Positions 45,861 to 54,059 of a stretch of 64,000 nucleotides of DNA are shown piece by piece (the first letter of the stretch is position 1; each line of letters starts with the position of its first letter). The stretch comes from Microseira sp003486305 (GTDB taxonomy: Bacteria; Cyanobacteriota; Cyanobacteriia; Cyanobacteriales; Aerosakkonemataceae): contig DALYJX010000001.1 of NCBI GenBank assembly GCA_031969655.1, forward strand, positions 62,001-126,000, given 5' to 3'. The translations under genes were made by a program, and so were the position numbers. Below the pieces are notes generated by a model that was given only the letters and a program-made list of their open reading frames with translations, made no database searches and was not told where the DNA came from.

Positions 45861-47302
45861 CAGGTGTTACCTAAGCGATCCCGGAAGTACTGACAGTATA
45901 AATTACAGCGAGGTGCGACATCATTACCTTGCCACTTCACTAGCCCTCTACTGTATAACTGATAAGATTGTATAGACTCCAATCGTACACTTGTAGTTGC
46001 AGTAACTACCCTTTTAAGTGCTCCAATCAATTCTGGACGCTTTTGCAAATCTGAAAGTTGTTCCCGCAAATGGTTACTATAAATTCCCGATTCTGTGGTC
46101 GCTGTTTCCAAAAATTGCGCTAACGTCATGTCTTTATGATTTTTGAAGTGGTCGAGAGCTTGCTGTACCAGATAGGGATGTCCTCCTACCATGTTCATTA
46201 GTTGTTCGACTTGACTTGCATTCCAATCTAGTCCATACTGCTTAGCTAAATTTTGCACCTGTTCGTTTGTAAATTCTGGCAACTCTATCGGCGATCCCAC
46301 GTTAAACGGGGATGGATAAATGTTTAATGGTATATAAACATCAGTTGAATATACTATTACCAATCGAAAATTTTTCCAGATATTGCGGATATTGGCCTCA
46401 TCATACCAAGCTCGCAGCATTCCTAAAAAATCTTGGGAAACTTTTTGATAATGAAAAATTTCATTTACATCATCTAAGCATAAGGCTAGTGGACTGTCGG
46501 CTGGAGGCAATAAATATTTCTCAAAGTATTTTTTGCAGCTAACTTTACTGCCTAGATCATCTGCTTCCCACTGGTCATCAAATCGGATACGTAATTTTAG
46601 CTCCTCACTTACATTACTACAAAGCCACCGTAAGAGTCTATCTAGGTTGGTGAAATGTGTTTCATCCGCTAGTCTAAAGCTTAGCCTGACAGTTCGGTAG
46701 CCCTGAAGAGCCACCCGCTCAAAAACTCTATGTATGAGGGATGTTTTGCCAAACTTGCTTGGAGCTTTGATTCGGAGCAAGGCACCTGGCTTCAAAATCT
46801 CTTCGTAACAGCGCTCTTCGATGGGGAGACGCTCTACATAAAAGATAGAATCCATAGGTAGTTTACCTGCTGAAAATTCTGGCTTTTCTATAGCCAGTGG
46901 TCTGCCATCCGGGCTTGGTTTGGTAAGCGTCATGACTGGTAATGCCTCTAATGAGTCATTTGATGCTGGCAAGTGGTCTTCTGTGCTAATCGCCTCTGGG
47001 GTAGTCGAGTTTTTATTCAATAAGTATTTTTTTTCCCAATGCCGTTTTAGTGCTTCCTTAAAATTATTTTTTGATATATTCTCTTCTCCAAGAGCCTTCT
47101 TAAGTAAATTCCAAAAATTGTAAGCTAAATCCTTGCTAACGTAGGCAGTACTCCAATGATTTTCTAAAGCAATTACTGCATATTCTTTTTTCTCCCAAGC
47201 TCCTTTTAGCACAATTACTTCATTATCTGATAAGCGTCTATTAGCAAAAGATGATATCGCTTCATTTGCGATTTCGATAGCTTGATCAAGTGTAAAATCC
47301 AT
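45860..47302 (-). CDS. vMAP-type HTH/AAA-like NTPase
   Basis: I take ATG 47302 as start, giving 480 residues; the frame is open to 47344. Residues 1-90 match the vWA-MoxR-associated N-terminal HTH (SDNEVIVLKGAWEKKEYAVIALENHWSTAYVSKDLAYNFWNLLKKALGE with breaks). Residues about 150-480 are an AAA-like (AAA_35) NTPase with APSKFGKTSLIHRVF as Walker A, LCLDDVNE as Walker B and GGHPYLVQQALDHF. It resembles the N-terminal half of the downstream AAA-CHASE2 protein. The stop overlaps the next start (TGATG), so the two are coupled and may act as one signalling unit. Confidence 0.83.
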   Translation of the reverse strand: MDFTLDQAIEIANEAISSFANRRLSDNEVIVLKGAWEKKEYAVIALENHWSTAYVSKDLAYNFWNLLKKALGEENISKNNFKEALKRHWEKKYLLNKNSTTPEAISTEDHLPASNDSLEALPVMTLTKPSPDGRPLAIEKPEFSAGKLPMDSIFYVERLPIEERCYEEILKPGALLRIKAPSKFGKTSLIHRVFERVALQGYRTVRLSFRLADETHFTNLDRLLRWLCSNVSEELKLRIRFDDQWEADDLGSKVSCKKYFEKYLLPPADSPLALCLDDVNEIFHYQKVSQDFLGMLRAWYDEANIRNIWKNFRLVIVYSTDVYIPLNIYPSPFNVGSPIELPEFTNEQVQNLAKQYGLDWNASQVEQLMNMVGGHPYLVQQALDHFKNHKDMTLAQFLETATTESGIYSNHLREQLSDLQKRPELIGALKRVVTATTSVRLESIQSYQLYSRGLVKWQGNDVAPRCNLYCQYFRDRLGNT

Positions 47303-47815
47303 AGGTAATAAGACTTTAATAGTGAAATATTGACAGAGAGACAAGGGTAGGGCTTTTCCCAGATACTTGTCCCAAATATAATATTAACATATATTTGGAT
47401 TTAGGATATCTTATTGCTAATAACTTCAATATTTTTTTTGATTAAGCTGAAAAAAGCTGAATAAATCAGAACAGGTTAAGGCAGCGATAGTTCAAAAAAT
47501 TTTTGAACTCCTGAAGATACCAGAACATTATTTTTACGAATTTAACTAATATAAAGGTAGAAAATTTGACTCAGAGGGCGGCAGACTTGCGTACTATACG
47601 TAGAATGCAAATCATTTGAGTCAAGCGCGATCGCTCTTGAAGGCTCGACGATATTGGCTGCTTAAGTTTAATTTTTCGCCCGCCCTTGCAATCGCGCCGA
47701 GTAACTAGCAAGTTGAGTTAAATAATAAACTCTTCTATCAAGGACAAAGCATGGATCTTGATCTATATCCTTACTGAGCGTAGTATAGCTGCTGTTATAG
47801 GAGGAACTTTTTATT
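47303..47815. other. Intergenic region with a palindrome
   Basis: This region lies between the divergent vMAP-AAA gene and the rightward operon at 47816. A 21-bp palindrome (AGTTCAAAAA, one base, TTTTTGAACT) lies at 47489-47509 and may be an operator or hairpin. No gene was seen. Confidence 0.45.
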
Positions 47816-48535
47816 ATGAAGTGGGAAAAAGAAACGCAATCAGATTTCTACTACCCAGAGCCTAGCAGTAATTTACCATCATCAAAAATTAATTCAGTGA
47901 ACGGGAATCGTCCAAAAATTATCGCTCCATCAGACTCGCAAGGATGGCGAGATGCCCCCCTAGATGTTAAATTTCACGAACATCGCAAGTCTTACTTTCT
48001 AACCGGCACGATAGATTTTATGCCAATCGAGCTGGTCGCCAGGATGGCATCTGAAGGTAAAGTTTTTACTCCAACTCAGGCTGAGCTAATTATCCAGCAA
48101 ATTGAAGATTCAAACGCTAAAATTGCTAAACTGGTGCCTCAAATTCACTCCGAGCTAAATTATGCCAATAGTTCCCATTTTCAACTGGATTTAGTTTATT
48201 CATTGCTTCGGCAATTAAACAAAGATGCTTGTGTTTTACTTGAGGTTGTAAAAAATAACGTTTTGCCATTTTTCCTGCTAGCTAACCCCGAACAAGCTAA
48301 AAAACTTCAAGCCAGCCTGTCTGATCTGTCTTACGCAACTCAATACCTGCTAGTGCGGCTTCATATAGACATTGCAGGAGTGAAGTCAATTGGCGAACAC
48401 AGCTTACATCGCTGCATGAATTATCTGCAGACGATGAGCTATGCATCTCAGACATTATCAGAGTTTGCCAAGCAAACTATCCTTGCTCGCGTTCCCTTCT
48501 ACCAATTTTCTGAGGAGGCTGATACCAATGTTTAA
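47816..48535 (+). CDS. Hypothetical helical protein, first gene of GTPase operon
   Basis: The ATG at 47816 follows AGGAGG. The 239-residue protein has a polar N-terminus and an all-helical C-terminal two thirds (ELIIQQIEDSNAKIAKLVPQI, LDLVYSLLRQLNKDACVLLEVV, ATQYLLVRLHIDIAG). No family was recognised. The next gene overlaps it by 8 bp, so it belongs to the four-gene operon that ends with the dynamin-like GTPase. It may be an adaptor or regulator of that set. Confidence 0.7.
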   Translation: MKWEKETQSDFYYPEPSSNLPSSKINSVNGNRPKIIAPSDSQGWRDAPLDVKFHEHRKSYFLTGTIDFMPIELVARMASEGKVFTPTQAELIIQQIEDSNAKIAKLVPQIHSELNYANSSHFQLDLVYSLLRQLNKDACVLLEVVKNNVLPFFLLANPEQAKKLQASLSDLSYATQYLLVRLHIDIAGVKSIGEHSLHRCMNYLQTMSYASQTLSEFAKQTILARVPFYQFSEEADTNV

Positions 48536-49106
48536 CAAACCAGAAAACAGGATAAATACGAAGCATTTTCCAAGAGAGAAGCTAAATTATAAAGATTTCT
48601 CCAATGCTTACAAGCTTGAGCGACGCAATTTTAAGAATGTTGTCTTTTTTGGTATACCCTTTAAAGAAATTGACCTGCGAGAACTCTCTGTTCAGGGTGC
48701 TGACTTTCGCTTTGCGAGTCTTGAAGGTGCTGTTCTTGCAGGACTTGATTTAACAGGAGTTAATTTTAGTGGCATGTCATTAAGTCGATGTGACTTGAGA
48801 GGTTCAATCCTTTATCAGAGCAAGATTTTTGGAGCGAATCTAGATGGTGCTTTATTAAACTCTGTCAATCTTGCCCAAGCCAATTTGACCAACACGATTC
48901 TATCAGGAGCAGATCTCGGAGATGCCAATTTATCTAAGGCGATTTTAGTGAATACCAACCTAGCTTGGGCTAATCTCAATTCAGCCAATTTACAAGGTGC
49001 AAATTTACAAGGCGCAAATCTATACGGTGCTGATTTGTACGGAGCCAATCTAAATAAAGCAAAGACAAAAACAGCAAATATCAAGGCTGCAAGACTCCCA
49101 GTATAA
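48528..49106 (+). CDS. Pentapeptide repeat protein
   Basis: I place the start at ATG 48528 behind GAGGAGG, giving 192 residues. From about residue 60 the sequence is a run of A(D/N)LxX pentapeptides (GADFRFASLEGAVLAGLDLT, ANLNSANLQGANLQGANLYG), about 25 repeats, which fold as a right-handed quadrilateral beta helix. Such proteins can act as scaffolds or DNA mimics. The first 55 residues are basic and unlike the repeat. It overlaps the upstream gene and is followed after 22 bp by a membrane protein gene. Confidence 0.87.
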   Translation: MFNKPENRINTKHFPREKLNYKDFSNAYKLERRNFKNVVFFGIPFKEIDLRELSVQGADFRFASLEGAVLAGLDLTGVNFSGMSLSRCDLRGSILYQSKIFGANLDGALLNSVNLAQANLTNTILSGADLGDANLSKAILVNTNLAWANLNSANLQGANLQGANLYGADLYGANLNKAKTKTANIKAARLPV

Positions 49107-49128
49107 CAGTAGAAGGAAGGTATACATT

Positions 49129-50517
49129 ATGAATGAAAAACCCAAACATGTAGTGAAAGCGTATCAATGTCATGTTAATGAAACCATTCCTGCAACATCA
49201 AAACCCACCCACCCCCTTAATGCACGGCAGCAGTTGCTGAAAGTGGTAGAAGATTTGTTTATTGGAGATTCCAAACAATATTATGGGGATGCTTTTGTCA
49301 CTCCGAAATTACAACGAGCCAGTACCGTCACTCACGGAGTAGCTGTAGCAGCTAATTTGATCAACGTGCTGACGGCAGCACCCGTCATTTACTTCGGTTT
49401 TCGCAGTTTGGGACTCTTTGGCTTAGGACTGAGTGCTTTACTCTCCGTAGCAGCTTTGCGAATCTCTAACAAGACAGCAGAGGCAGCTGCTGCTTCTGCA
49501 AAAGGCAATCGTGGCTGGTCAGATACGGGGTTAGTCTCGTTTGTGGCAATGAATGCTCTGTTGACTATCATCTCTGGCATTGGCGCGGAACTTCTGACAA
49601 ATGGCTCTGTGTTGAGCCACCAATTAGCCAATCAACTCATCCAGAAGCAGAGCGAGAAGATTGAGCAAATTCAGCCAGACAAGAGCCTGTACGAGGCAGC
49701 TGAGAAGCAGTGTGCCGCGCTTGATAAAGCTTTGCGGGAACTGCCACAGGGACATCGCGATCGCGAGCGTATCTACGTACAAGCATACGGGACATGGGCA
49801 GAACGGGAAAAAGATTGGACAGGCGTGCCCTATCCTCAAATTCCTCGTTGTATTTTGAGCGATATCAATCGAACAAAAGCCAATGCTCTTGTGCAGAAGC
49901 AGCGTGAGGAGTGGAACAAGAAACTTGCCAGCAGACTTGAAAGTGGTAATGACTTACAGTTTGTGCAGCAGGTGCTGCCCGATGTCTATACCAAACACTT
50001 CGCAGAAGATGGTGAAATTCGCTCTGGAACGGAGTCAATTGCCTTAGCTTACGACAGCTTTTTCGGTCGCTTGATCGGCGGTGATTTCAGCAACATGGGT
50101 CAACTCGGGTTTTCTTTGTTCATGTTTTTGCTTTCCGTAGTGACCAGTGCGGGAGCCTGTCTTTTGATGATTGCCCACGTGCATCGGCGAGATACCCAAC
50201 TCTCCCACAACGACGGAGTTAGAGCGGCTATCCTAGAACATTTGAATTACCTGGAATTTCAGGCATTGCCTACTGAAAGATCCCAGCCAAATCCTGAGCG
50301 TGCAGCTTTTTCCCAAACTGCGAAGACATCTCAAGCAACTCAACCTTCTGCTTCATCTGCTCGCACTTCTGCCAGAAGTACATTTGAGTCGGCGAACAGT
50401 TTTGCTCGTCATCAAGCTCCCGCCGAACCACAAACTCAAGCTGGCAAACAGACTGATTTTTCTCGTCAAGAGAGCAGCAATCCCGGTCAACGCACAGTTT
50501 GGCCCGCCTCGGATTAA
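49129..50517 (+). CDS. Hypothetical membrane protein of GTPase operon
   Basis: The 462-residue protein has about four membrane helices: two near residues 65-110 (VAVAANLINVLTAAPVIYFG, LGLFGLGLSALLSVAAL), one near 140-155 (VSFVAMNALLTIISGIGAEL) and one near 325-345 (LGFSLFMFLLSVVTSAGACLL). A long coiled-coil-like domain (residues 170-310) lies between the last two. The tail is Ser/Thr/Pro-rich and disordered. No family was recognised. Its place ahead of a dynamin-like GTPase suggests a membrane partner for it. Confidence 0.75.
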   Translation: MNEKPKHVVKAYQCHVNETIPATSKPTHPLNARQQLLKVVEDLFIGDSKQYYGDAFVTPKLQRASTVTHGVAVAANLINVLTAAPVIYFGFRSLGLFGLGLSALLSVAALRISNKTAEAAAASAKGNRGWSDTGLVSFVAMNALLTIISGIGAELLTNGSVLSHQLANQLIQKQSEKIEQIQPDKSLYEAAEKQCAALDKALRELPQGHRDRERIYVQAYGTWAEREKDWTGVPYPQIPRCILSDINRTKANALVQKQREEWNKKLASRLESGNDLQFVQQVLPDVYTKHFAEDGEIRSGTESIALAYDSFFGRLIGGDFSNMGQLGFSLFMFLLSVVTSAGACLLMIAHVHRRDTQLSHNDGVRAAILEHLNYLEFQALPTERSQPNPERAAFSQTAKTSQATQPSASSARTSARSTFESANSFARHQAPAEPQTQAGKQTDFSRQESSNPGQRTVWPASD

Positions 50518-50689
50518 TTCTCCATTCCTCAGGCGGTATTCCCCAGGCGGTTCTAATAACCGAGCGATTTTTGAAGGAGCGTTTTTGATTTCTGTAGCAG
50601 GGGATGTTTTGAGAGACAGAAGCACATCCTCCTTAAATTTCGACCCACAAGGGTAGCGAAACCATTCATAACAAGTGAGGTAAATTCTA

Positions 50690-53074
50690 ATGGCTTACAC
50701 AAATGAAAATCAGATCGCAGCTCCGGAGCAGCAGTTTGAGCAGTTACTCCAAAAGATTGCACATTGCCCGTTTGATGCACGTTTCTTGGAGTTGCAAGAG
50801 CTAATCCAGCAGTCTCTTTCCGATGTAACACCCGAACAAATAAAACATCTGGCAAAACTCATTTGGATTTATGCAAAACTGGTGGTCTTTTTTGACAAAT
50901 CTCAGGAGGAAGGCAAGCAGTTTAAACAGCGGATGAATCGCATTAAAAAGGCATTGAACTTTTTGCGGCTCTACACTATTGCAGTGATTGGAATTACAGG
51001 AGCGGGGAAAAGTACGTTACTCAACGCAATTCTGGGACGTGACCTACTGCTGACTGGAGGAGATGGCGGTGCTGCAACTGGATGTGCTGTACAGATAGTT
51101 CAAGATGTGAAAAAGGACGACAAAGAGTATGCCCAGGTTGAATACCGCAACGAGAATGATATCCGTCAACTAATCGATGATTATTTGGTCAAACCTTATC
51201 AGCTGAGTGAATCTCTGTTAACACACAAGCTAGATCAAGGGTTTGTCATCATACTCCGAAACCTAAAACCGAATATCCAGCTTTTTGGGGAGGCTAATGA
51301 AGAATTCGAGAGGGCGCGGGAAGCATTCGTCGATCTTGTTATGCAATATGTGAGGAATGCTGACAAAACCTGGGACACCGAGTTTGATTTGCGAAATCAA
51401 AGCGAGGTGAAAGAATTGCAGAAGCTGATTAATGAAAATAGCTCGCTCAATTCCGGTCTAAATCGGCAGATTGGTCTGATCAAGATTGTGACGCTGCACA
51501 TCCAGCCTGATTCGGAGCAACAAACCATTCTCCGGACATTGGGTCTGCCTTCTAACGTCTGCTTAGTTGATGCTCCAGGTTTAGATGGAGCCTATTTACA
51601 TAACATCATCATTCGCCACAAAATTGCTGAAGCAGATGCAGTCATATTTGTTGTGAATCCAGGTCGGTTCAAGGCGGTTAACAATACCAGCCTGCTCAAA
51701 CGTGCCAGTCAATCCATTGCGTTTGAAAGCGATGTGGACTCTACAGAGCGAATCTTCATAGTAGTCAATCCTAAAGAAGCCAACATCACGGAGGATGGCA
51801 ACCTCAACCCCGAAGCAGCAGAAAATATGTCGATCTTTCTGGAGCAGCTTCTGGGCGATCGCAATCATCCTTACTTCATAACTTCAGGATTGGTAGCTTT
51901 GCAAGCTCAAAGGGAAATTCGAGGTGAAGCAATCAAAATTCCCGATCACGTGTACAAAGGCTACAAGACAATTCTCCAGGTCGATGGTAAAAACACTATC
52001 GCAGTACTCGAAGCCAGTGGCGTCCCCACACTTGTACAGGCGCTGTCTAACTTTGTTGCTAATAGCACTGAAGGGCAGATTCGCGAAGCTGAAAAAGCCA
52101 TTAAGCGGATTATCGACAACTTGGAACATACTAGGAAAACTCGCCAACAAGAGCTAACTAAAGGAACTGGTGATTTCTTCCCCCGCCAGCAGATGCTCGA
52201 TTTACTTGATAGGCGGCAGCATGAACTAGAGGAAATTGTGACAGAATTTCGCCGTAGCCAGCTCAAATATGCTTCCATATTGCAGGAACAGCTTCAGCAA
52301 AGTGCCTATGCTATCTGCGAAAAGATTGACGTTGATCTGGCCAAAGAACTCCCTTCAATCTGGGAGCAAAATTACATACAGGCAACGTTTGAGCCTGACG
52401 GAGTACTTTTTGACCGTATCATGTACGAAGCCGCGATCGGAAAAGTGGCAGTTGCTCTGTGGAACCAGCTGGCATCGCGAGTTCCAGAACTCGCAGAGGA
52501 AGTCGTTCGTTCTTATGAGGAAGAGCTGGAAAGCTCTAGCCTAGTTACTGATATTGTAGGAAAGTGTTTCGGTCAGGTCAGAATGGAGCAATTGTCTGTC
52601 ACGATTCAAGCGGCGATCGCAGTGATGCGTAGTGAAATGGTTGCTGCCTCCAAGGGTATTGGGTTGGCTGAAGTCACCGATCCAGCCAATGGTTTCATCA
52701 CCTTTGCACCCAATGGACAACCGCAACCAAGCCCCATACTGGATGTTCTCAAGCAGGTTCCGCGCCGTCAAGATGTAAAACCATCTGATTTCAGAGACTT
52801 TATTGCAGCCGTGCGGGAGCGCTATCAGCCATTTGTCTATGAGGGTTGCATTTCGGCGCTCTTGAATATGCAGCGGTACTACCTGATCTATTGCGAACGC
52901 TGCTTGATGAACTACCTGCGACAAATATTCGATCAAATGCGCTGCTCGACCGATCCAGTCTTGCATAGCAAGATTCGTGGAGAGATTTCTAATCCTGACT
53001 GGAAGCAGCTACAGGAGTTAGAAGAACAATTAGCTGCTTTAGCTGAAATCAAAGCTGCACTCGTTCATGAGTGA
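50690..53074 (+). CDS. Dynamin-like large GTPase
   Basis: The 794-residue protein has G1 GITGAGKST at residues 101-109, a Thr-containing switch I (GGDGGAATGCAVQI), G3 DAPGLDG with Asp294, and IVVNPKEANIT as a G4-like segment. Helical bundles follow, including QREIRGEAIKIPDHV, LEHTRKTRQQEL and EFRRSQLKYASILQEQLQQ. No membrane helix was seen, which fits a peripheral dynamin that binds lipid. Bacterial dynamins act in membrane repair, phage defence or fission. The first 80 residues are an unusual helical lead. A strong terminator at 53093 ends the operon. Confidence 0.78.
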   Translation: MAYTNENQIAAPEQQFEQLLQKIAHCPFDARFLELQELIQQSLSDVTPEQIKHLAKLIWIYAKLVVFFDKSQEEGKQFKQRMNRIKKALNFLRLYTIAVIGITGAGKSTLLNAILGRDLLLTGGDGGAATGCAVQIVQDVKKDDKEYAQVEYRNENDIRQLIDDYLVKPYQLSESLLTHKLDQGFVIILRNLKPNIQLFGEANEEFERAREAFVDLVMQYVRNADKTWDTEFDLRNQSEVKELQKLINENSSLNSGLNRQIGLIKIVTLHIQPDSEQQTILRTLGLPSNVCLVDAPGLDGAYLHNIIIRHKIAEADAVIFVVNPGRFKAVNNTSLLKRASQSIAFESDVDSTERIFIVVNPKEANITEDGNLNPEAAENMSIFLEQLLGDRNHPYFITSGLVALQAQREIRGEAIKIPDHVYKGYKTILQVDGKNTIAVLEASGVPTLVQALSNFVANSTEGQIREAEKAIKRIIDNLEHTRKTRQQELTKGTGDFFPRQQMLDLLDRRQHELEEIVTEFRRSQLKYASILQEQLQQSAYAICEKIDVDLAKELPSIWEQNYIQATFEPDGVLFDRIMYEAAIGKVAVALWNQLASRVPELAEEVVRSYEEELESSSLVTDIVGKCFGQVRMEQLSVTIQAAIAVMRSEMVAASKGIGLAEVTDPANGFITFAPNGQPQPSPILDVLKQVPRRQDVKPSDFRDFIAAVRERYQPFVYEGCISALLNMQRYYLIYCERCLMNYLRQIFDQMRCSTDPVLHSKIRGEISNPDWKQLQELEEQLAALAEIKAALVHE

Positions 53075-53092
53075 TATCTGCTCTCTCTTTTA

Positions 53093-53135
53093 TTAATCAA
53101 AAGTTACTCCACACTATGGAGTAACTTTTGATTAA
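53093..53135 (+). terminator. Strong hairpin terminator of GTPase operon
   Basis: A perfect 19-bp inverted repeat (53093-53111 with 53117-53135) encloses the loop CACTA. It lies 18 bp after the GTPase stop, and the arms end in TTTTGATTAA, which gives T runs in both directions. It may work from both sides. Confidence 0.85.
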
Positions 53136-53219
53136 AATCATTACCCAGTGTTATCCCTTCATCGCAAATTTATTAAAAATTATCGCAAAGTTAATACAAT
53201 GGTTGCTTCGGTATAGCAC

Positions 53220-53284
53220 AGGGGGGCAGGTTTATCAATACAATTAGCCAAAGAGCAAAGATTGCTGATAAAACCCACCCCTAC
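53220..53284. repeat. Cyanobacterial MITE-like hairpin
   Basis: AGGGGGGCAGGTTTATCA at 53220-53237 pairs imperfectly with TGATAAAACCCACCCCT at 53266-53282. The GGGCGGGTTTATCA type of hairpin is a common small repeat in filamentous cyanobacteria. Confidence 0.65.
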
Positions 53285-53291
53285 AACGCTA

Positions 53292-53505
53292 TTAACTATA
53301 AGATTCCGATACTACCCAACATGATATTAGAATAGAATCAGAGAAATTATCCCAAGAACAGACTGTCCATTGAAACCTCGCATGTAGCAAAATTTCAGCG
53401 CGATCTTTTAACCAATACTTGCTGTGTCCTTTCAGTCTTAAGTTAACAACTTGACTATTAAACTTTCAACAGCACCCCTACCAATAGGTAATTTAAGGGT
53501 GGTGT
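53292..53505 (-). pseudogene. ISKra4-family transposase remnant (C-terminus)
   Basis: The minus strand reads LKLPIGRGAVESLI and, after a one-base deletion near 53446, VNLRLKGHSKYWLKDRAE, ILLHARFQWTVCSWDNF, then a stop at 53292. PIGxGAVES followed by NLRLKG and a WL-AE-LH segment is the C-terminal signature of ISKra4-type transposases. Only the last 70 codons remain and the frame is broken, so the copy is dead. The sequence upstream (53506-53660) does not continue the family. Confidence 0.8.
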
Positions 53506-53664
53506 ACGTTGAAGAGCGTTTTTGTCAGCCTATCGTAGCAAGTCGCAGCGGGTTAAGTAGTTATACGTAAGCCAGATTAAAAATATTATTACATACGCAT
53601 TTTTGGGCAGTACAATCGCGTGTTTTGGCTCGTTCTCACCAAATCGCGTTACTCCCTTGACAAG

Positions 53665-53829
53665 TTATTTACCTGAAACTAACTCAGGAACCTGCTCAGA
53701 AGGAGGATAGTGCTTGATCAGTATCCTCTCTACCTCGTTGCTAATTTTGCGATCGCCCTTAATAGCCGCGAGTTTAATTCGTTCGAGCAGATCCTCGTCC
53801 AACGATAGGGTTATCCGTTTCCTTGCCAT
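53665..53829 (-). CDS. Ribbon-helix-helix (Arc/CopG-like) regulator
   Basis: I place the start at ATG 53829, giving 54 residues. MARKRITLSLDEDLLERIKLAAIKGDRKISNEVE with a break is a classic RHH: strand KRITLSL, helix EDLLERIKLAA and helix ISNEVERILIKHY. It is divergent from parB, with 9-bp-spaced GTATG repeats at 53865-53906 between them, so it most likely binds there as a repressor and may serve as a plasmid partition or copy-control protein (ParG/CopG-like). No toxin gene is paired with it. Confidence 0.8.
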   Translation of the reverse strand: MARKRITLSLDEDLLERIKLAAIKGDRKISNEVERILIKHYPPSEQVPELVSGK

Positions 53830-53864
53830 TTTTATCTCTTGGGAACACCAACTTTTATCATACC

Positions 53865-53906
53865 AGTATGAAATGTATGACAAGTATGAAATGTATGACA
53901 AGTATG
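53865..53906. promoter_or_regulatory. Tandem GTATG operator-like repeats
   Basis: Two 18-bp units (53865-53882 and 53883-53900) and a third start at 53901. GTATG occurs five times at 9-bp spacing. Short tandem sites of this kind are typical of RHH operators. It lies 36 bp upstream of the RHH start and 154 bp before parB. Confidence 0.7.
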
Positions 53907-54059
53907 CTATCCTAACCGTGTAAAGACAGCAACCTGTCGATACAACAGTCCGCGCCACCAGTACCATTGCGCCGTTCTTACTTAGTAAGCAGCCTCATCG
54001 GACTGAGTAAGCGAGGACAGAAAGCCCCAATCCCCAACTAAACAACCAGGGCTTGCAAC

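Noticed and set aside
53865..53906. CRISPR-like or microsatellite repeats
   Set aside because: Only two and a half short units next to a regulator, which fits an operator better.
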